DNA from: Lacticaseibacillus hegangensis
GTDB lineage: Bacteria > Bacillota > Bacilli > Lactobacillales > Lactobacillaceae
Direction of reading: 5' to 3'
DNA: 64,000 nucleotides
Assembly: GCF_003946465.1 (NCBI RefSeq)
Contig: NZ_RHOL01000008.1
Coordinates: 1-64,000 of the forward strand
In this document: one piece after another, positions 38,946-47,427 of the stretch
Layout of the letters: each line of letters opens with the position of its first letter
Numbering within the stretch: position 1 is the first letter of the stretch
The notes under the pieces: model-generated
What the model was told of the DNA's origin: nothing
What the model saw: the letters and a program-made list of their open reading frames with translations, nothing else
Databases searched by the model: none
Program-made: the position numbers and the translations under genes

Positions 38946-39887
38946 TTACGCCTTACTCAGGCCTTCGTGGATCTTTTCCAGGTTCCACTTCATCATGTCG
39001 TAGTACGTGTCACCAGTCGTGCCGGCTTTGGCCAGCGAGTCGGTGAACAGCTGGGCGTGGATCGGCAGGCCGGTGTCCTGCGCGATTTTAGTCATCGACT
39101 TAGGGGAAACGGAGGTCTCGACGAACAGGCTGCGCACGTCGCTGTCGGCGATTTTGGCCAGCACGGCCTTCATCTGCGAAGGCGACCCCTGGGACTCGGA
39201 GTTCAGCTCCCAAATGTAGGCTGGGGTCAGGTCATAGGCGGCGCCGAAGTACTTAAACGCGCCTTCTGACGTGATCAGAACGCGGCGGTCTTTCGGCAGG
39301 TCCTGAAACTGGCGCTGGGCGGATTCGTGCAAGGTCGCAAGCTTGTTGGTGTAGGCTGCCGCGTTTTGCTGATAAAAGGGGGCGTTTTGCGGGTCTTTTT
39401 CAGCCAAAATGGCGGCGATGGTCCGCACGTACTGAATGCCGTTGGCCAGATCAAGCCAGGCGTGAGGATCTTGTTCTTTCGGATTGGTCGTCAGGTGGCG
39501 GGGCCGCACGCCGGCACTGGCCGCGAAAACCTCCTGGTCAAAGTGCTTGCCTGAAGTCTCGACCAACTTGGTGAACCAGCCGCTGCCGCCGGTTTCCAGG
39601 TTCAGGCCGTTGTGGAACAGCACGTCGGCTTCGACGGAGGCGGCGATGTCGGCAGGCCGCGGTTCGTATTCGTGAGGGTCGGTGCCGCGGGCGACAATCG
39701 GATAGACTTCGACCTTATCCTTGCCGACTTGCTGCACCATATCCTCGAGAATCGAATTGGTGGTGACGACGTGCAGCTTGCCAGTGGGTGCGTCGGCGTG
39801 CGGCCGGTCGGTCCGGGTGGTCAAAAACATGGCGACGCCGGCAATCATGACGGTGACGCTGAACAGCGTGAGCCAAAAGCGGCGCAT
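38946..39887 (-). CDS. Manganese ABC transporter substrate-binding protein (PsaA/MntC family)
   Basis: A 313-aa cluster A-I metal-binding protein. Ligands by position are H72 (TDPHEYEP), H141 (DPHAWLD), E207 (ITSEGAF) and D282 (LFTDSLA), close to the H67/H139/E205/D280 set of pneumococcal PsaA that binds Mn. No His-rich loop of zinc-specific proteins is present. The N-terminus has a hydrophobic helix (FWLTLFSVTVMIAGVAMFL) but no lipobox cysteine, so it seems to be anchored by an uncleaved TM helix rather than lipid. Its start directly abuts the permease stop. Third gene of the import operon. Confidence 0.9.
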   Translation of the reverse strand: MRRFWLTLFSVTVMIAGVAMFLTTRTDRPHADAPTGKLHVVTTNSILEDMVQQVGKDKVEVYPIVARGTDPHEYEPRPADIAASVEADVLFHNGLNLETGGSGWFTKLVETSGKHFDQEVFAASAGVRPRHLTTNPKEQDPHAWLDLANGIQYVRTIAAILAEKDPQNAPFYQQNAAAYTNKLATLHESAQRQFQDLPKDRRVLITSEGAFKYFGAAYDLTPAYIWELNSESQGSPSQMKAVLAKIADSDVRSLFVETSVSPKSMTKIAQDTGLPIHAQLFTDSLAKAGTTGDTYYDMMKWNLEKIHEGLSKA

Positions 39888-40775
39888 TTAGAGCACCTCC
39901 TCGGATTCGGGCAGCTGGGTCGCCGGCCGCCGCACGCGCGTTTTTAACCGCACGAAGCCTTGCTTGGGCGCCAGGACGAAGGACAGCAGGAACAGCGCGG
40001 CGGCGACCAGCACGATCGCCGGGCCGGACGCCCAGTTGAAGGTGTAGCTGAGGTACAGGCCGACGGTGGCAGAGACGGCGCCGATTGCCGCCGAGAGCCC
40101 AAGCATGACGGGCAGCCGGTTCGTCCAGAGAAACGCGGTGGCGGCCGGCGTGATCAGCATTGCGACCACCAAGATGATGCCGACGGTTTGGAGCGCCGAT
40201 ACGGTGACCAGCGTCAGCACCAGCATTAGGCTGTAGTGGATGACCTGGACTTTGAGGCCGTATGTCTGCGCGAACACCGGGTCAAACGAGGTGATCTGCA
40301 GCTCTTTGTAAAAGGTCACCACAAACAGCAGCACGATGCCGAGTACCACGGCGGTGGTCATGATGTCGCCATCCGACACGGCGAGGATGTTCCCGAACAA
40401 AATGTGGTTCAGGTTCACCGCGCTGCCAGCCGCGGCGATCAGGATAAAGCCTAGCGCGTAAAATGCTGAGAACACAATGCCGATCGACGTGTCGGTTTTG
40501 AGCTTGCTGTGGGTCGAGACAAAACCGATGAGCAGGGCCGCGATGATGCCGAAAACCGACGCACCGATCAGCAGGTTAATGCCGAGCATGTAGGCAATCG
40601 CGACCCCTGGCAGCACCGCGTGGGAAATCGCGTCACCCATCAGCGACATGCCGCGCAGAATGATGAAGGCGCCGATGATGCCGGACATGATACCGACCAT
40701 GATCGCAGCCAGCAGGGCGCTTTGGAGGAAGCCGTAGCGGCCCAGCGCGGTGATGAATTCGGTAATGGTCGTCAT
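39888..40775 (-). CDS. Manganese ABC transporter permease
   Basis: A 295-aa permease of the ZnuB/MntB/PsaC family with about eight TM helices: SALLAAIMVGIMSGIIGAFIILRGMSLMGDAISHAVLPGVA contains the conserved GDAxSHAxLPG motif that lines the metal path and contacts the ATPase. It overlaps the ATPase gene by four bases and abuts the binding-protein gene, in the order ATPase, permease, binding protein. The polar tail VRRPATQLPESEEVL is cytoplasmic. Partner of the two neighbours. Confidence 0.92.
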   Translation of the reverse strand: MTTITEFITALGRYGFLQSALLAAIMVGIMSGIIGAFIILRGMSLMGDAISHAVLPGVAIAYMLGINLLIGASVFGIIAALLIGFVSTHSKLKTDTSIGIVFSAFYALGFILIAAAGSAVNLNHILFGNILAVSDGDIMTTAVVLGIVLLFVVTFYKELQITSFDPVFAQTYGLKVQVIHYSLMLVLTLVTVSALQTVGIILVVAMLITPAATAFLWTNRLPVMLGLSAAIGAVSATVGLYLSYTFNWASGPAIVLVAAALFLLSFVLAPKQGFVRLKTRVRRPATQLPESEEVL

Positions 40776-41512
40776 TGCGCCACCTCCTGCTGGTCGAACA
40801 GGACCGCCGACAAGTCTGGGGAAAAGGCGCGCGTGATGTTGGCTGCGGTGTAGACCTGCCCGACTGGCCCGTAGTCGATGATGCCATGGTTCATCACGAC
40901 CAGGTCGTCAAAGTACTGGAAGACCTTGTTCAAGTCGTGGTGCACAATGATGATCGTTTTGCCAGCGTCGCGCCACTCCTTCAGGATCGCCATGATGGTA
41001 GTTTCGCTTTGCAGGTCGATGCCGACAAAAGGCTCATCGAGGATGATGAGGTCGGCGTCTTGCACGATGGCGCGGGCGACGAACACGCGCTGGAGCTGGC
41101 CCCCGGATAGGTTGCCGATTTGGCGCTGGGCAAATGCACCCAGCTGAACTTGTTCAAGGGCGGCCTTGGCTTGGGCTTTTTCCTCGCGGCCGGGATGGTT
41201 GAAGAGGCCGAGGCGCGCGTACGTGCCAGTCAGTACGACGTCGAAGGCACTGATGGGGAACGTCAGGTCTAAGTCCTTACGCTGCTCGACGTATGCGATG
41301 CGGCGCTTGAAGGCGCTCAGCGAGCGGCCGTTGAACGTGGCTGTGCCGTGTTGCTTTTTGATCAGGCCGAGTGCGGCCTTGATCAGCGTTGATTTTCCTG
41401 CACCATTGGGACCGATGATGCCAGTGATTTTGCCTGCGTCGAAGGTGACGGTCGCATCAGTGAACACTGGTGTGGCATCGTAAGCAACGGTGAGGTCCGT
41501 GAGTTGAAGCAT
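40772..41512 (-). CDS. Manganese ABC transporter ATPase
   Basis: A 246-aa ATPase: Walker A GPNGAGKSTLIK (residues 33-44), Q-loop RIAYVEQRKDLDLTFP, signature LSGGQLQRVFVARAI, Walker B LIILDEPFVGID, H-loop VHHDL. The VEQRxxxDxxFP stretch is typical of Mn/Zn importers (MntB, ZnuC, ScaC). Start ATG 41512 has AAGGAGGGG ahead. The promoter region contains TTAGG-CGTG-GCTAA, an MntR-like operator shared with mntH. First gene of the operon. Confidence 0.92.
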   Translation of the reverse strand: MLQLTDLTVAYDATPVFTDATVTFDAGKITGIIGPNGAGKSTLIKAALGLIKKQHGTATFNGRSLSAFKRRIAYVEQRKDLDLTFPISAFDVVLTGTYARLGLFNHPGREEKAQAKAALEQVQLGAFAQRQIGNLSGGQLQRVFVARAIVQDADLIILDEPFVGIDLQSETTIMAILKEWRDAGKTIIIVHHDLNKVFQYFDDLVVMNHGIIDYGPVGQVYTAANITRAFSPDLSAVLFDQQEVAQ

Positions 41513-41529
41513 GGAACCCCTCCTTAGTT

Positions 41530-41543
41530 TTAGGCGTGGCTAA
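41530..41543. promoter_or_regulatory. MntR-like operator of the Mn ABC operon
   Basis: TTAGGCGTGGCTAA differs in one half-site base from the TTAGG-N4-CCTAA palindrome upstream of mntH (44777-44790). It lies 18 bases before the ATPase start. Mn-dependent repression by an MntR encoded elsewhere is inferred. Confidence 0.65.
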
Positions 41544-41648
41544 ACTTTTCTCAACCTAAGCATATCAGGTGGAGCGAATTTGCGCAACCAAAATAGGCCG
41601 TGCCACCACCTCAGGCAGAGGGGATGACGCGGTCTCAATTCGGTGGGT

Positions 41649-41966
41649 TTATAGTTTGACGGGCTGGCCGGCAGTTCCATGTGAAACATGGGCCAGCATG
41701 GCGTCGACCACGGTCAGCACGTGCGGCTCGTCCAGGATGTAATACACATGGCGGCCGACCCGGCGGCGCGAGACCAGCCGATACCGATACAGCATCGCCA
41801 GCTGGTGAGAGACCTGCGGCTGATCGATGTCTAACCCTTCGACGATGGTCGTGACATCAGCCTCGCGATTTTTGAGGAAATACAGGATGCGGACGCGGGT
41901 GTCGTTGCTGAGGACCTTGAAGATCCTCACCGCTTCCGCTAATTGTTGCGCATTCATTTGGGCCAT
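41649..41966 (-). CDS. ArsR family metal sensor (CzrA/NmtR type)
   Basis: A 105-aa ArsR repressor: winged helix with recognition segment IDQPQVSHQLAMLYRYRLVSRRRVGRHVYYIL. The ELCVC-type Cys site is absent. Helix alpha5 carries E80-x-H82 and H93-x-x-H96, equal in spacing to the zinc site D84-x-H86, H97-x-x-H100 of staphylococcal CzrA, with Glu in place of the Asp. It is therefore a probable Zn/Co or Cd sensor using the alpha5 site. It follows the CadD gene by three bases and probably autoregulates that operon. Confidence 0.87.
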   Translation of the reverse strand: MAQMNAQQLAEAVRIFKVLSNDTRVRILYFLKNREADVTTIVEGLDIDQPQVSHQLAMLYRYRLVSRRRVGRHVYYILDEPHVLTVVDAMLAHVSHGTAGQPVKL

Positions 41967-41969
41967 CTC

Positions 41970-42533
41970 CTAGACTAGGGCAAGCAAGTGGGAGATCAAA
42001 CCGCTGTCCCAAAAGACCCAGAGCCCCACGGCCGCGTAACACACGCGCATCAGCGTTTCACCATGGGCCTTCATCACCGCCGCCAGCTGCGGCACGCGGC
42101 CGATCAGGTTGATGACCAGGACCACCGCGACGGCCAGCAGGGCAATGAAGACCAGCGTGACTCCAAAGTGAGCCAACGTCTCGCCGGCCAGGACCGGCAG
42201 GAAAATCGACAGGTTGCAGCCGGCGCAGACGGACAGGTAGGTCAGGAACACCGAGGCGACTGCCGAGCTTTGCGTGCGCGGCTGATCCGCATCGTGGTCT
42301 TGCCGCAGCGCCATGTACAGCGGCAGGACGCCGAGGACGCCCAGCGCCCATTCGGGTACCAGCAGCGCCAGTGTTTTGCCGATCGCAAAGCTCAAGGTCA
42401 TCAGCACAGTGACGCCGAGCAGGTAGCCCAGGATCACTGCGCCGCGCGAGTATCGCTTGAGCAGGAACAGCAGCATGAAGAAAAAGTCTAAGTTCACACT
42501 GAGAAAAGTCAGCGTGAGGAGCCAGTAGTTCAT
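41970..42533 (-). CDS. cadD: CadD-family cadmium resistance transporter
   Basis: A 187-aa membrane protein with five or six TM helices: WLLTLTFLSVNLDFFFMLLFLLKRY, then VILGYLLGVTVLMTLSFAIG and SVFLTYLSVCAGCNLSIFLPVLA, which match the CadD family of small LysE-like cadmium exporters from staphylococci and lactic acid bacteria. A loop holds HDADQP. It is the first gene of a two-gene operon with the ArsR sensor, the usual cadD-cadX order. Export of Cd or Zn is inferred from family. Confidence 0.88.
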   Translation of the reverse strand: MNYWLLTLTFLSVNLDFFFMLLFLLKRYSRGAVILGYLLGVTVLMTLSFAIGKTLALLVPEWALGVLGVLPLYMALRQDHDADQPRTQSSAVASVFLTYLSVCAGCNLSIFLPVLAGETLAHFGVTLVFIALLAVAVVLVINLIGRVPQLAAVMKAHGETLMRVCYAAVGLWVFWDSGLISHLLALV

Positions 42534-42553
42534 AAGCGACTTCCTAACTTGTT

Positions 42554-42573
42554 ATATGTTTTATGTTGCATAT
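42554..42573. promoter_or_regulatory. Candidate ArsR operator upstream of cadD
   Basis: ATATG (42554) and CATAT (42569) form an inverted pair across an AT-rich 20-bp stretch, 21 bases before the cadD start. ArsR sensors of this class bind AT-rich imperfect 12-2-12 dyads; assignment is tentative. Confidence 0.45.
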
Positions 42574-42580
42574 GTCCGCT

Positions 42581-42614
42581 AAAAACAAAGCCCGAAAATT
42601 TCCCGGGCAATGTT
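42581..42614 (-). terminator. Terminator of the mntH-usp operon
   Basis: On the minus strand GCCCGGG and CGGGC close a hairpin around an A/T loop and are followed by TTTGTTTTT. It lies just after the usp stop. Confidence 0.7.
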
Positions 42615-42618
42615 TGCG

Positions 42619-43056
42619 TTACTCGCGTACCACCAGCACGGAGCACGGCGCGTATTTCGCCATGTAGGCCGCCTGAGAGCCAAAGTGCCGGGCGATGCCT
42701 TTTTTGGCGGCGGCGCCGATCACCAGCAGATCCGGCTGGTACTTGGGGATCAGCGTTTTGACGATCGTTTCGCCGGCGTCGCCTTCGCCGATCACGGCGC
42801 GGACGTCCTTGATGCCGGCCTTTTCGGCGAGCTGGACGTATTCGGACAAGTGCTGCTCGAGGTCCTTGCGCTCGCCGTGCACGTAATCCTTCGACAGGGC
42901 TTCGTACACGTTCATTTCATCACTTTCCATGATTGTCGTGATCACGAGGCTGGCGCCGTCGACACGGGCGCGGTGGATCGCGTACTGAAACGCGGCCAAG
43001 GCGTCGGCCGAGTCATCAACGCCAACGAGGATCTTGTGATAGTCATCTTCTGACAT
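42619..43056 (-). CDS. Universal stress protein (UspA family)
   Basis: A 145-aa Usp: KILVGVDDSADALAAFQYAIHRARVDGASLVIT at the start and the ATP-binding motif GAAAKKGIARHFGSQAAYMAKYAPCSVLVVR (G-x2-G-x9-G-S variant) at the end. This ATP-binding class (UspFG/MJ0577-like) is common in lactobacilli and often follows mntH. Its ATG overlaps the mntH stop (TGATG), so it is co-translated with the Mn transporter. A link to Mn or acid stress is contextual. Confidence 0.92.
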   Translation of the reverse strand: MSEDDYHKILVGVDDSADALAAFQYAIHRARVDGASLVITTIMESDEMNVYEALSKDYVHGERKDLEQHLSEYVQLAEKAGIKDVRAVIGEGDAGETIVKTLIPKYQPDLLVIGAAAKKGIARHFGSQAAYMAKYAPCSVLVVRE

Positions 43057-44720
43057 CAGCGATTATCCTCCTTTTTTTGTTGATCTTCAGCAGTTTCTTC
43101 AGCGCGCTCCTGCTTGACCATTTCGTCGGCAGACTTGCCGGCAGCCAGCAGGTCGTCGCGTGACATCCCGGACGCGATCAGCGCCTGGTTGCCTTTGTAC
43201 ATGTCGTACATGCACCAAGCGAGCAGTAGTAGGATCAGCACGATGGCAACGTAAGCGGCCATGTGCGCTTCGCTGGCCATGCTTGGGCTGACAAAATCAG
43301 CGAAGGCATCGGGCAGGTTGAGCATGTTGAGGAAGGTCAAGCCAATGACTGAGACCCAGCCGCAAATTTTGACCCAAAGCCGGTTTTTGAAGCGAGCGCC
43401 CATTTCGGCCTTGGAATCCACCATCAGAAGCAGTGGCAGCATGGAAAATGGCAGGGCGAATGCGAGGAAGACCTGAGAATCGTTCATTAAATTGTTCAGC
43501 GCTTCGTGTTCGGCGACCGGTGACAGGTTGCGGGTCATCCACACGCAGACCAGCACAGGAATGACGGAAATCAACCGGGTGACCAAGCGCCGGGCCCACA
43601 GCGGCATTTTCATGTGGACGAAGCCTTCCATGATGACCTGCCCTGACAGGGTCCCGGTGATGGTCGAGTTCTGGCCGGAAGCCAGCAACGCGACGGCAAA
43701 CAGCGTTGAAAGAATGCCAGACTTAGCAACGGCGATCAAAATGCCGTTGGAAAGGACCGAAGTGTCGGACAGTGCCTTATATAGGCCGAAGAAGGACGGA
43801 TCCTTGACGGCGCCGCTCTTGAAGACGGCGACCCCCATGATCAAAAGCAAAGAGTTCACGACGAAGGCAACGGATAGCTGGATGTTGGAATCCCACTGGC
43901 TGAAGCGCACGGACTGGGCGACTTGGTCTTCATCGTCGTGGTCGATCTTGCGTGTTTGCGAAATCGCCGAGTGTAGGTACAGGTTGTGGGGCATGACTGT
44001 GGCCCCAATAATACCCAGCGCGCCGGACAGCGGCGTCATGCCGTTGACCGTTGGGTGAGAAGCAATCGTGCCCGCCGATGGGACCAACCCTTTGATCGCG
44101 GCCGCCCAATCAGGCCGGCTCAGCGCCACCTGATAGGCGAAGACAAACAGGATCACGAGGATCAGCGCCACCACAATGGCTTCGATTTTGCGGAAACCAA
44201 TTTTGGTCAGGAGCAATAATAGCAGCACATCAAATACGGTAATGAAAACATCAATGACCAACGGAATGCCGAACATCAGGTACAGTGCAATGGCCGCGCC
44301 GATGACTTCTGCGATATCAGTCGCCATGATGGCGAGCTCAGTCATGATCCATAGGACAATGCCAAGTGCTTTGCTGGTCCGAGCCCGAATGGCCTGGGCC
44401 AAATCCATTTGCGTCACAATGCCAAGTTTAGCCGCCATATTTTGGAGCAACATCGCGATTAAACTTGAAATTAGGATGATGGACATCAGGAGGTACCCGA
44501 AGTTTTGCCCCCCGGTGATACTGGTCGACCAGTTACCTGGATCCATGTAACCGACGGCAACCAAAGCCCCGGGACCTGAATAAGCCAGTAGTGTACGCCA
44601 GAAGCCTTTGCCTTTTGGCACTTCGACGGTGCCGTTGATCTCCTCCAGTGAGGGCCCATTCGCGTACTCAATGAGCTTGCGCTTTTTGGGTGTTGCAGCT
44701 GTTTCTTTCAATATCCCCAA
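43056..44720 (-). CDS. mntH: Nramp manganese/iron proton symporter
   Basis: A 554-aa Nramp transporter with 11 or more TM helices. The TM1 metal motif is DPGNW (in [20 protein letters not shown]), the TM6 motif is MPHN ([12 protein letters not shown]), and TM3 has [15 protein letters not shown]. The N-terminus (residues 1-45) is cytoplasmic and the C-terminal 30 residues are highly charged. All metal-binding residues are kept, so Mn2+ import with protons is expected. It is first in an operon with usp. A perfect palindrome with the TTAGG-N4-CCTAA core upstream suggests MntR control. Confidence 0.95.
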   Translation of the reverse strand: MGILKETAATPKKRKLIEYANGPSLEEINGTVEVPKGKGFWRTLLAYSGPGALVAVGYMDPGNWSTSITGGQNFGYLLMSIILISSLIAMLLQNMAAKLGIVTQMDLAQAIRARTSKALGIVLWIMTELAIMATDIAEVIGAAIALYLMFGIPLVIDVFITVFDVLLLLLLTKIGFRKIEAIVVALILVILFVFAYQVALSRPDWAAAIKGLVPSAGTIASHPTVNGMTPLSGALGIIGATVMPHNLYLHSAISQTRKIDHDDEDQVAQSVRFSQWDSNIQLSVAFVVNSLLLIMGVAVFKSGAVKDPSFFGLYKALSDTSVLSNGILIAVAKSGILSTLFAVALLASGQNSTITGTLSGQVIMEGFVHMKMPLWARRLVTRLISVIPVLVCVWMTRNLSPVAEHEALNNLMNDSQVFLAFALPFSMLPLLLMVDSKAEMGARFKNRLWVKICGWVSVIGLTFLNMLNLPDAFADFVSPSMASEAHMAAYVAIVLILLLLAWCMYDMYKGNQALIASGMSRDDLLAAGKSADEMVKQERAEETAEDQQKKEDNR

Positions 44721-44771
44721 TCCTTTCTGAAATCACCCTCAGTATACCCCTGAAGTTTTCTCTGTAAAGCA

Positions 44772-44795
44772 TTTTGTTAGGATTACCTAACAAAA
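44772..44795. promoter_or_regulatory. MntR-like operator of mntH
   Basis: Perfect palindrome with 10-bp arms, core GTTAGG-ATTA-CCTAAC (44776-44791), 52 bases upstream of mntH. DtxR-family MntR proteins bind dyads of this kind. Confidence 0.75.
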
Positions 44796-45130
44796 CTTTT
44801 CAACAGAAGCATGCAAATATGCGTTATATGCCAATAATACCGGGGATTCTAAGCACTTGGGTTATTTTTGTATCCCTAACAAAAAGGTAGTAAAAGCGAT
44901 TCATCAACACATGAAAAAGAATATTCGGCGGATGAAAAACTTGAAAATACTGAGCTGGTTGCCCATCCACGGGCATATATGGAAGAACTATCGTAAATCC
45001 GTGAGAACCCGCCAATCCCCTTTATTTAGGATACCCAAACAAAACCAGCTTAATGCTTTACAATGGGGAAGGTGAGACTTAGACTGGCTTATGTACATAT
45101 TAGAATGGTTACAAATTGTGGGGTGGAACC
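44796..45130. other. Intergenic region between mntH and the VIT genes
   Basis: AT-rich gap of about 330 bases. It contains a half-like site TTTTG-TATC-CCTAAC (44867-44880) and a better one TTTAGG-ATAC-CCAAAC (45025-45040), one base off the TTAGG-N4-CCTAA core. Short frames here have no ribosome sites and no family resemblance, so no gene is called. Confidence 0.55.
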
Positions 45131-45799
45131 ATGAAGCTATCAGAAAAGGTCAACGTGCTGCGCGCCAGTGTCATGGGCGCTAACGACGGCATCGTATCGG
45201 TGGCCGGAATCGTCATCGGCGTGGCCGGCGCGACGGCCAACAACTACGCGATCCTGATTTCCGGACTGTCCGGTATGCTTGCCGGCACCGTGTCCATGGC
45301 GATGGGCGAGTACGTTTCCGTGAACGCCGAGCGCGACGGGCAAAAACGCGCGATCACTGAAGAAAGCCGCGCACTGGATGACGATTATCAGGGTGAGTTC
45401 GATTTCATCCAGCACAAGTATATGAAGACAGGCATCTCCGGCGACCTGGCAAAAAAGGCCACCGGCGAGATGCTGAGCCGCGACCCGCTGAACGTGGCCG
45501 TGCGCGAACGGTTCGGGTTCGATTCCGGCGAGACCACCAGCGCGGTCGCAGCCGCCGTGTCCTCCATGATTGCCTTCCCGACGGGGTCGATCCTGCCGCT
45601 GGTGGCGATCACCCTGTTCCCGCCGGCCATCAAGCTGTGGGCCACGGTCGTTGCGGTGGTCATTGCGCTGACCATCACCGGTTACATCGCCGCGGCGCTG
45701 GGTAACGCGAACCGCTGGAAGGCGGCGCTGCGTAACGTGGTGTCAGGGCTCTTGACGATGGCCGTGACCTACTGGATCGGCACGCTGTTTGCGCATTAA
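45131..45799 (+). CDS. VIT1/CCC1 family Mn/Fe transporter, copy 1
   Basis: A 222-aa membrane protein: SVMGANDGIVSVAGIVIGVAGA is the conserved first helix, followed by SGLSGMLAGTVSMAMGEYVSVNAERD with the MGEY signature. A helical metal-binding segment (residues 85-135) and three TM helices follow. VIT proteins move Fe2+/Mn2+ out of the cytosol. The start ATG 45131 has GTGGGGTGGAACC ahead. It is 15 bases before a paralogue, so the two may form a heteromer. Location beside mntH suggests an efflux counterpart to Mn uptake. Confidence 0.9.
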   Translation: MKLSEKVNVLRASVMGANDGIVSVAGIVIGVAGATANNYAILISGLSGMLAGTVSMAMGEYVSVNAERDGQKRAITEESRALDDDYQGEFDFIQHKYMKTGISGDLAKKATGEMLSRDPLNVAVRERFGFDSGETTSAVAAAVSSMIAFPTGSILPLVAITLFPPAIKLWATVVAVVIALTITGYIAAALGNANRWKAALRNVVSGLLTMAVTYWIGTLFAH

Positions 45800-45814
45800 A
45801 GGGAAGCGGTCACG

Positions 45815-46516
45815 ATGATGAAGACGATCAATAAACCAAAAACTAAAGATAAGCAGACCATGGCCGAGCGTGCGAACACGCTGCGGGCCGGCGTTCTGGG
45901 CGCCAATGACGGCATTTTAACCGTCGTCGGGGTGCTGTTTTCCGTGGCGGCGGCGACCACCAATCAGTTCACGATTTTCATCGCGGGGCTGTCGGACCTG
46001 TTGGCCTGCGCCTTTTCCATGGCGTCCGGCGAGTACGCCTCGGTGTCGTCGCAAAAGGACACCGAAAAGGCGGTCGTGGCCGAGGAGTCACGGCTGCTTG
46101 AAACGGATCCAGCCGGCGAGAAGCAGGCGGTGGCGGACTACTATGTCGCGCGCGGGGTCACGGCCGAAACGGCGGGGCAAATCGCCGATCAGCTGCTGCA
46201 CGAAGATGCGCTGGGCACGGTGATCCGCGTCAAGTACGGGCTGAAAAAGGACCACTACATGAACCCGTGGTACGCCGCGTTTGCGTCCCTAGTGTCTGCG
46301 GCGTCCGGCGGCATTTTTCCGCTGTTTGCGATGACGGTGGCGCCGGTGGCCTGGCAGTGGCCGGCGACCATTCTCGCCGTCATTCCGTCGGTGTCCCTGA
46401 CCGGTTACCTGTCCGCGAAGCTCGGCAACGGCCTGGTGAAAAACGCGATGATCCGTAACGTGGTCGTCGGTATCATCACCATGATCATTCACTACGGCAT
46501 CGGGCAGCTGATGTAA
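45815..46516 (+). CDS. VIT1/CCC1 family Mn/Fe transporter, copy 2
   Basis: A 233-aa paralogue: GVLGANDGILTVVGVLFSVAAAT, AGLSDLLACAFSMASGEYASVSSQKD (SGEY in place of MGEY), then the cytoplasmic helical hairpin with DYYVARGVTAETAGQIADQL, and three closing TM helices. GGGAAGCGG precedes the start. It follows copy 1 by 15 bases, and the pair is a common tandem in lactobacilli. Function as a Mn/Fe exporter is from family. Confidence 0.9.
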   Translation: MMKTINKPKTKDKQTMAERANTLRAGVLGANDGILTVVGVLFSVAAATTNQFTIFIAGLSDLLACAFSMASGEYASVSSQKDTEKAVVAEESRLLETDPAGEKQAVADYYVARGVTAETAGQIADQLLHEDALGTVIRVKYGLKKDHYMNPWYAAFASLVSAASGGIFPLFAMTVAPVAWQWPATILAVIPSVSLTGYLSAKLGNGLVKNAMIRNVVVGIITMIIHYGIGQLM

Positions 46517-46629
46517 AACTGTGCCGCGGGGCGATCATTTCCCGGGTGATGTGGTATGGTGGGATTGTACCAAGATGTTTGGACGACCTAAAAAACGGCC
46601 AGTAGACCCTGAGAAAGGGAGCGAAAGAC

Positions 46630-46770
46630 ATGGCGGAAGCAAACGAGCAGCCCATGATTGATGCGGCAACTCAAATGCAGCTGAGGGATCAGACGGAATG
46701 CGAAAGGATGATTGACGGTTTTCTTTTGCAAAATCTGGTCACGATGACCAACCAGTCTTATTTAGCCTAA
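46630..46770 (+). CDS. 46-aa small ORF, unknown
   Basis: ATG 46630, with GAAAGGGAGCG ahead, opens a frame of 46 codons (AEANEQPMIDAATQMQLRDQ, ending MTNQSYLA) that stops at 46768-46770, shortly before a terminator. Amphipathic helical character, one Cys. An overlapping alternative frame of 28 codons starts at 46574. Either could be the real product, or the transcript may be non-coding. Confidence 0.4.
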   Translation: MAEANEQPMIDAATQMQLRDQTECERMIDGFLLQNLVTMTNQSYLA

Positions 46771-46800
46771 TTCACGGCGCAACATGGCGCAGTGAAACAC

Positions 46801-46837
46801 AAACGCACCGCTCGAAAACCATTCGGGCGGTGCGTTT
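46801..46837. terminator. Bidirectional terminator
   Basis: AAACGCACCGC (46801-46811) is the exact complement of GCGGTGCGTTT (46827-46837). It serves the + strand transcript and the minus-strand Nudix gene. Confidence 0.8.
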
Positions 46838-46846
46838 GCGTGTACG

Positions 46847-47305
46847 CTAGCAGTGCTTGGCGGCGTACGCGACCATGTCTGCGTTTTGCTGGTTCAGCAG
46901 CGGCGGTAGGGCGTCCAGTGGCCAGTATTTCATCTCCGTGGTTTCGTTCGGGTCGGCCTCTTCGAAGCTGCCGCCGACCTGCTTGACTTCGTAGAGCATG
47001 GCGATGGTCTGGCAGACGTCGCCGTTGGGGTAAATCGTTTCGCCCTGGTCGAAGCAGTGAAGCTGGCGCACGATTGCGACATCGAGGCCGCTGTCTTCCT
47101 TATACTCGCGGACCAGCGTTTGTGCATAGGTTTCGCCGTACTCCATGTAGCCGCCCGGCAGGCTCCAGGTCCCGTTATCCGTGCGGTGGTTGAGCAAGAC
47201 CTCGCGCTTGTCGTTCAGCAGGATGCCGGCCGCGCAGTTGAGGATCAGCGGCATGTGGCCAACCTTGGCGCGGATCGCTTTGATGTAGCCGTAAGTTTCT
47301 GGCAT
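46847..47305 (-). CDS. Nudix hydrolase
   Basis: A 152-aa Nudix protein: Nudix box GGYMEYGETYAQTLVREYKE then DSGL, i.e. G-x5-E-x7-RE-x2-E-D-x-G, in which the last metal-binding Glu is Asp. Preceded by CAAGILLNDKREVLLNHRTDNGTWSLPGG. The group is MutT/ADP-ribose type; substrates are nucleoside diphosphates linked to another group. The start has AAAAGGAGGCGCC upstream. Single-gene unit. Confidence 0.9.
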   Translation of the reverse strand: MPETYGYIKAIRAKVGHMPLILNCAAGILLNDKREVLLNHRTDNGTWSLPGGYMEYGETYAQTLVREYKEDSGLDVAIVRQLHCFDQGETIYPNGDVCQTIAMLYEVKQVGGSFEEADPNETTEMKYWPLDALPPLLNQQNADMVAYAAKHC

Positions 47306-47427
47306 GTGGCGCCTCCTTTTCCTTCTAGCATACGCCCATTATCGCCCAGTGGCATTATGGGAAACTGACCTGCAGAGCGCCTGCCACTGTGTTATTTTTA
47401 CATAAGCAAAATCATTGGAGGGCGACG

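Noticed and set aside
41673-41688. AGTTCCATGTGAAACA, a possible third parS
   Set aside because: Only 13 of 16 positions match, the CACGTG core is broken, and it lies at the C-terminal end of the ArsR coding region. Listed as weak only.
44857-45075. 72-codon frame between mntH and the VIT genes
   Set aside because: Lacks a ribosome site, is highly basic without domain features, and overlaps MntR-like operator sequences.
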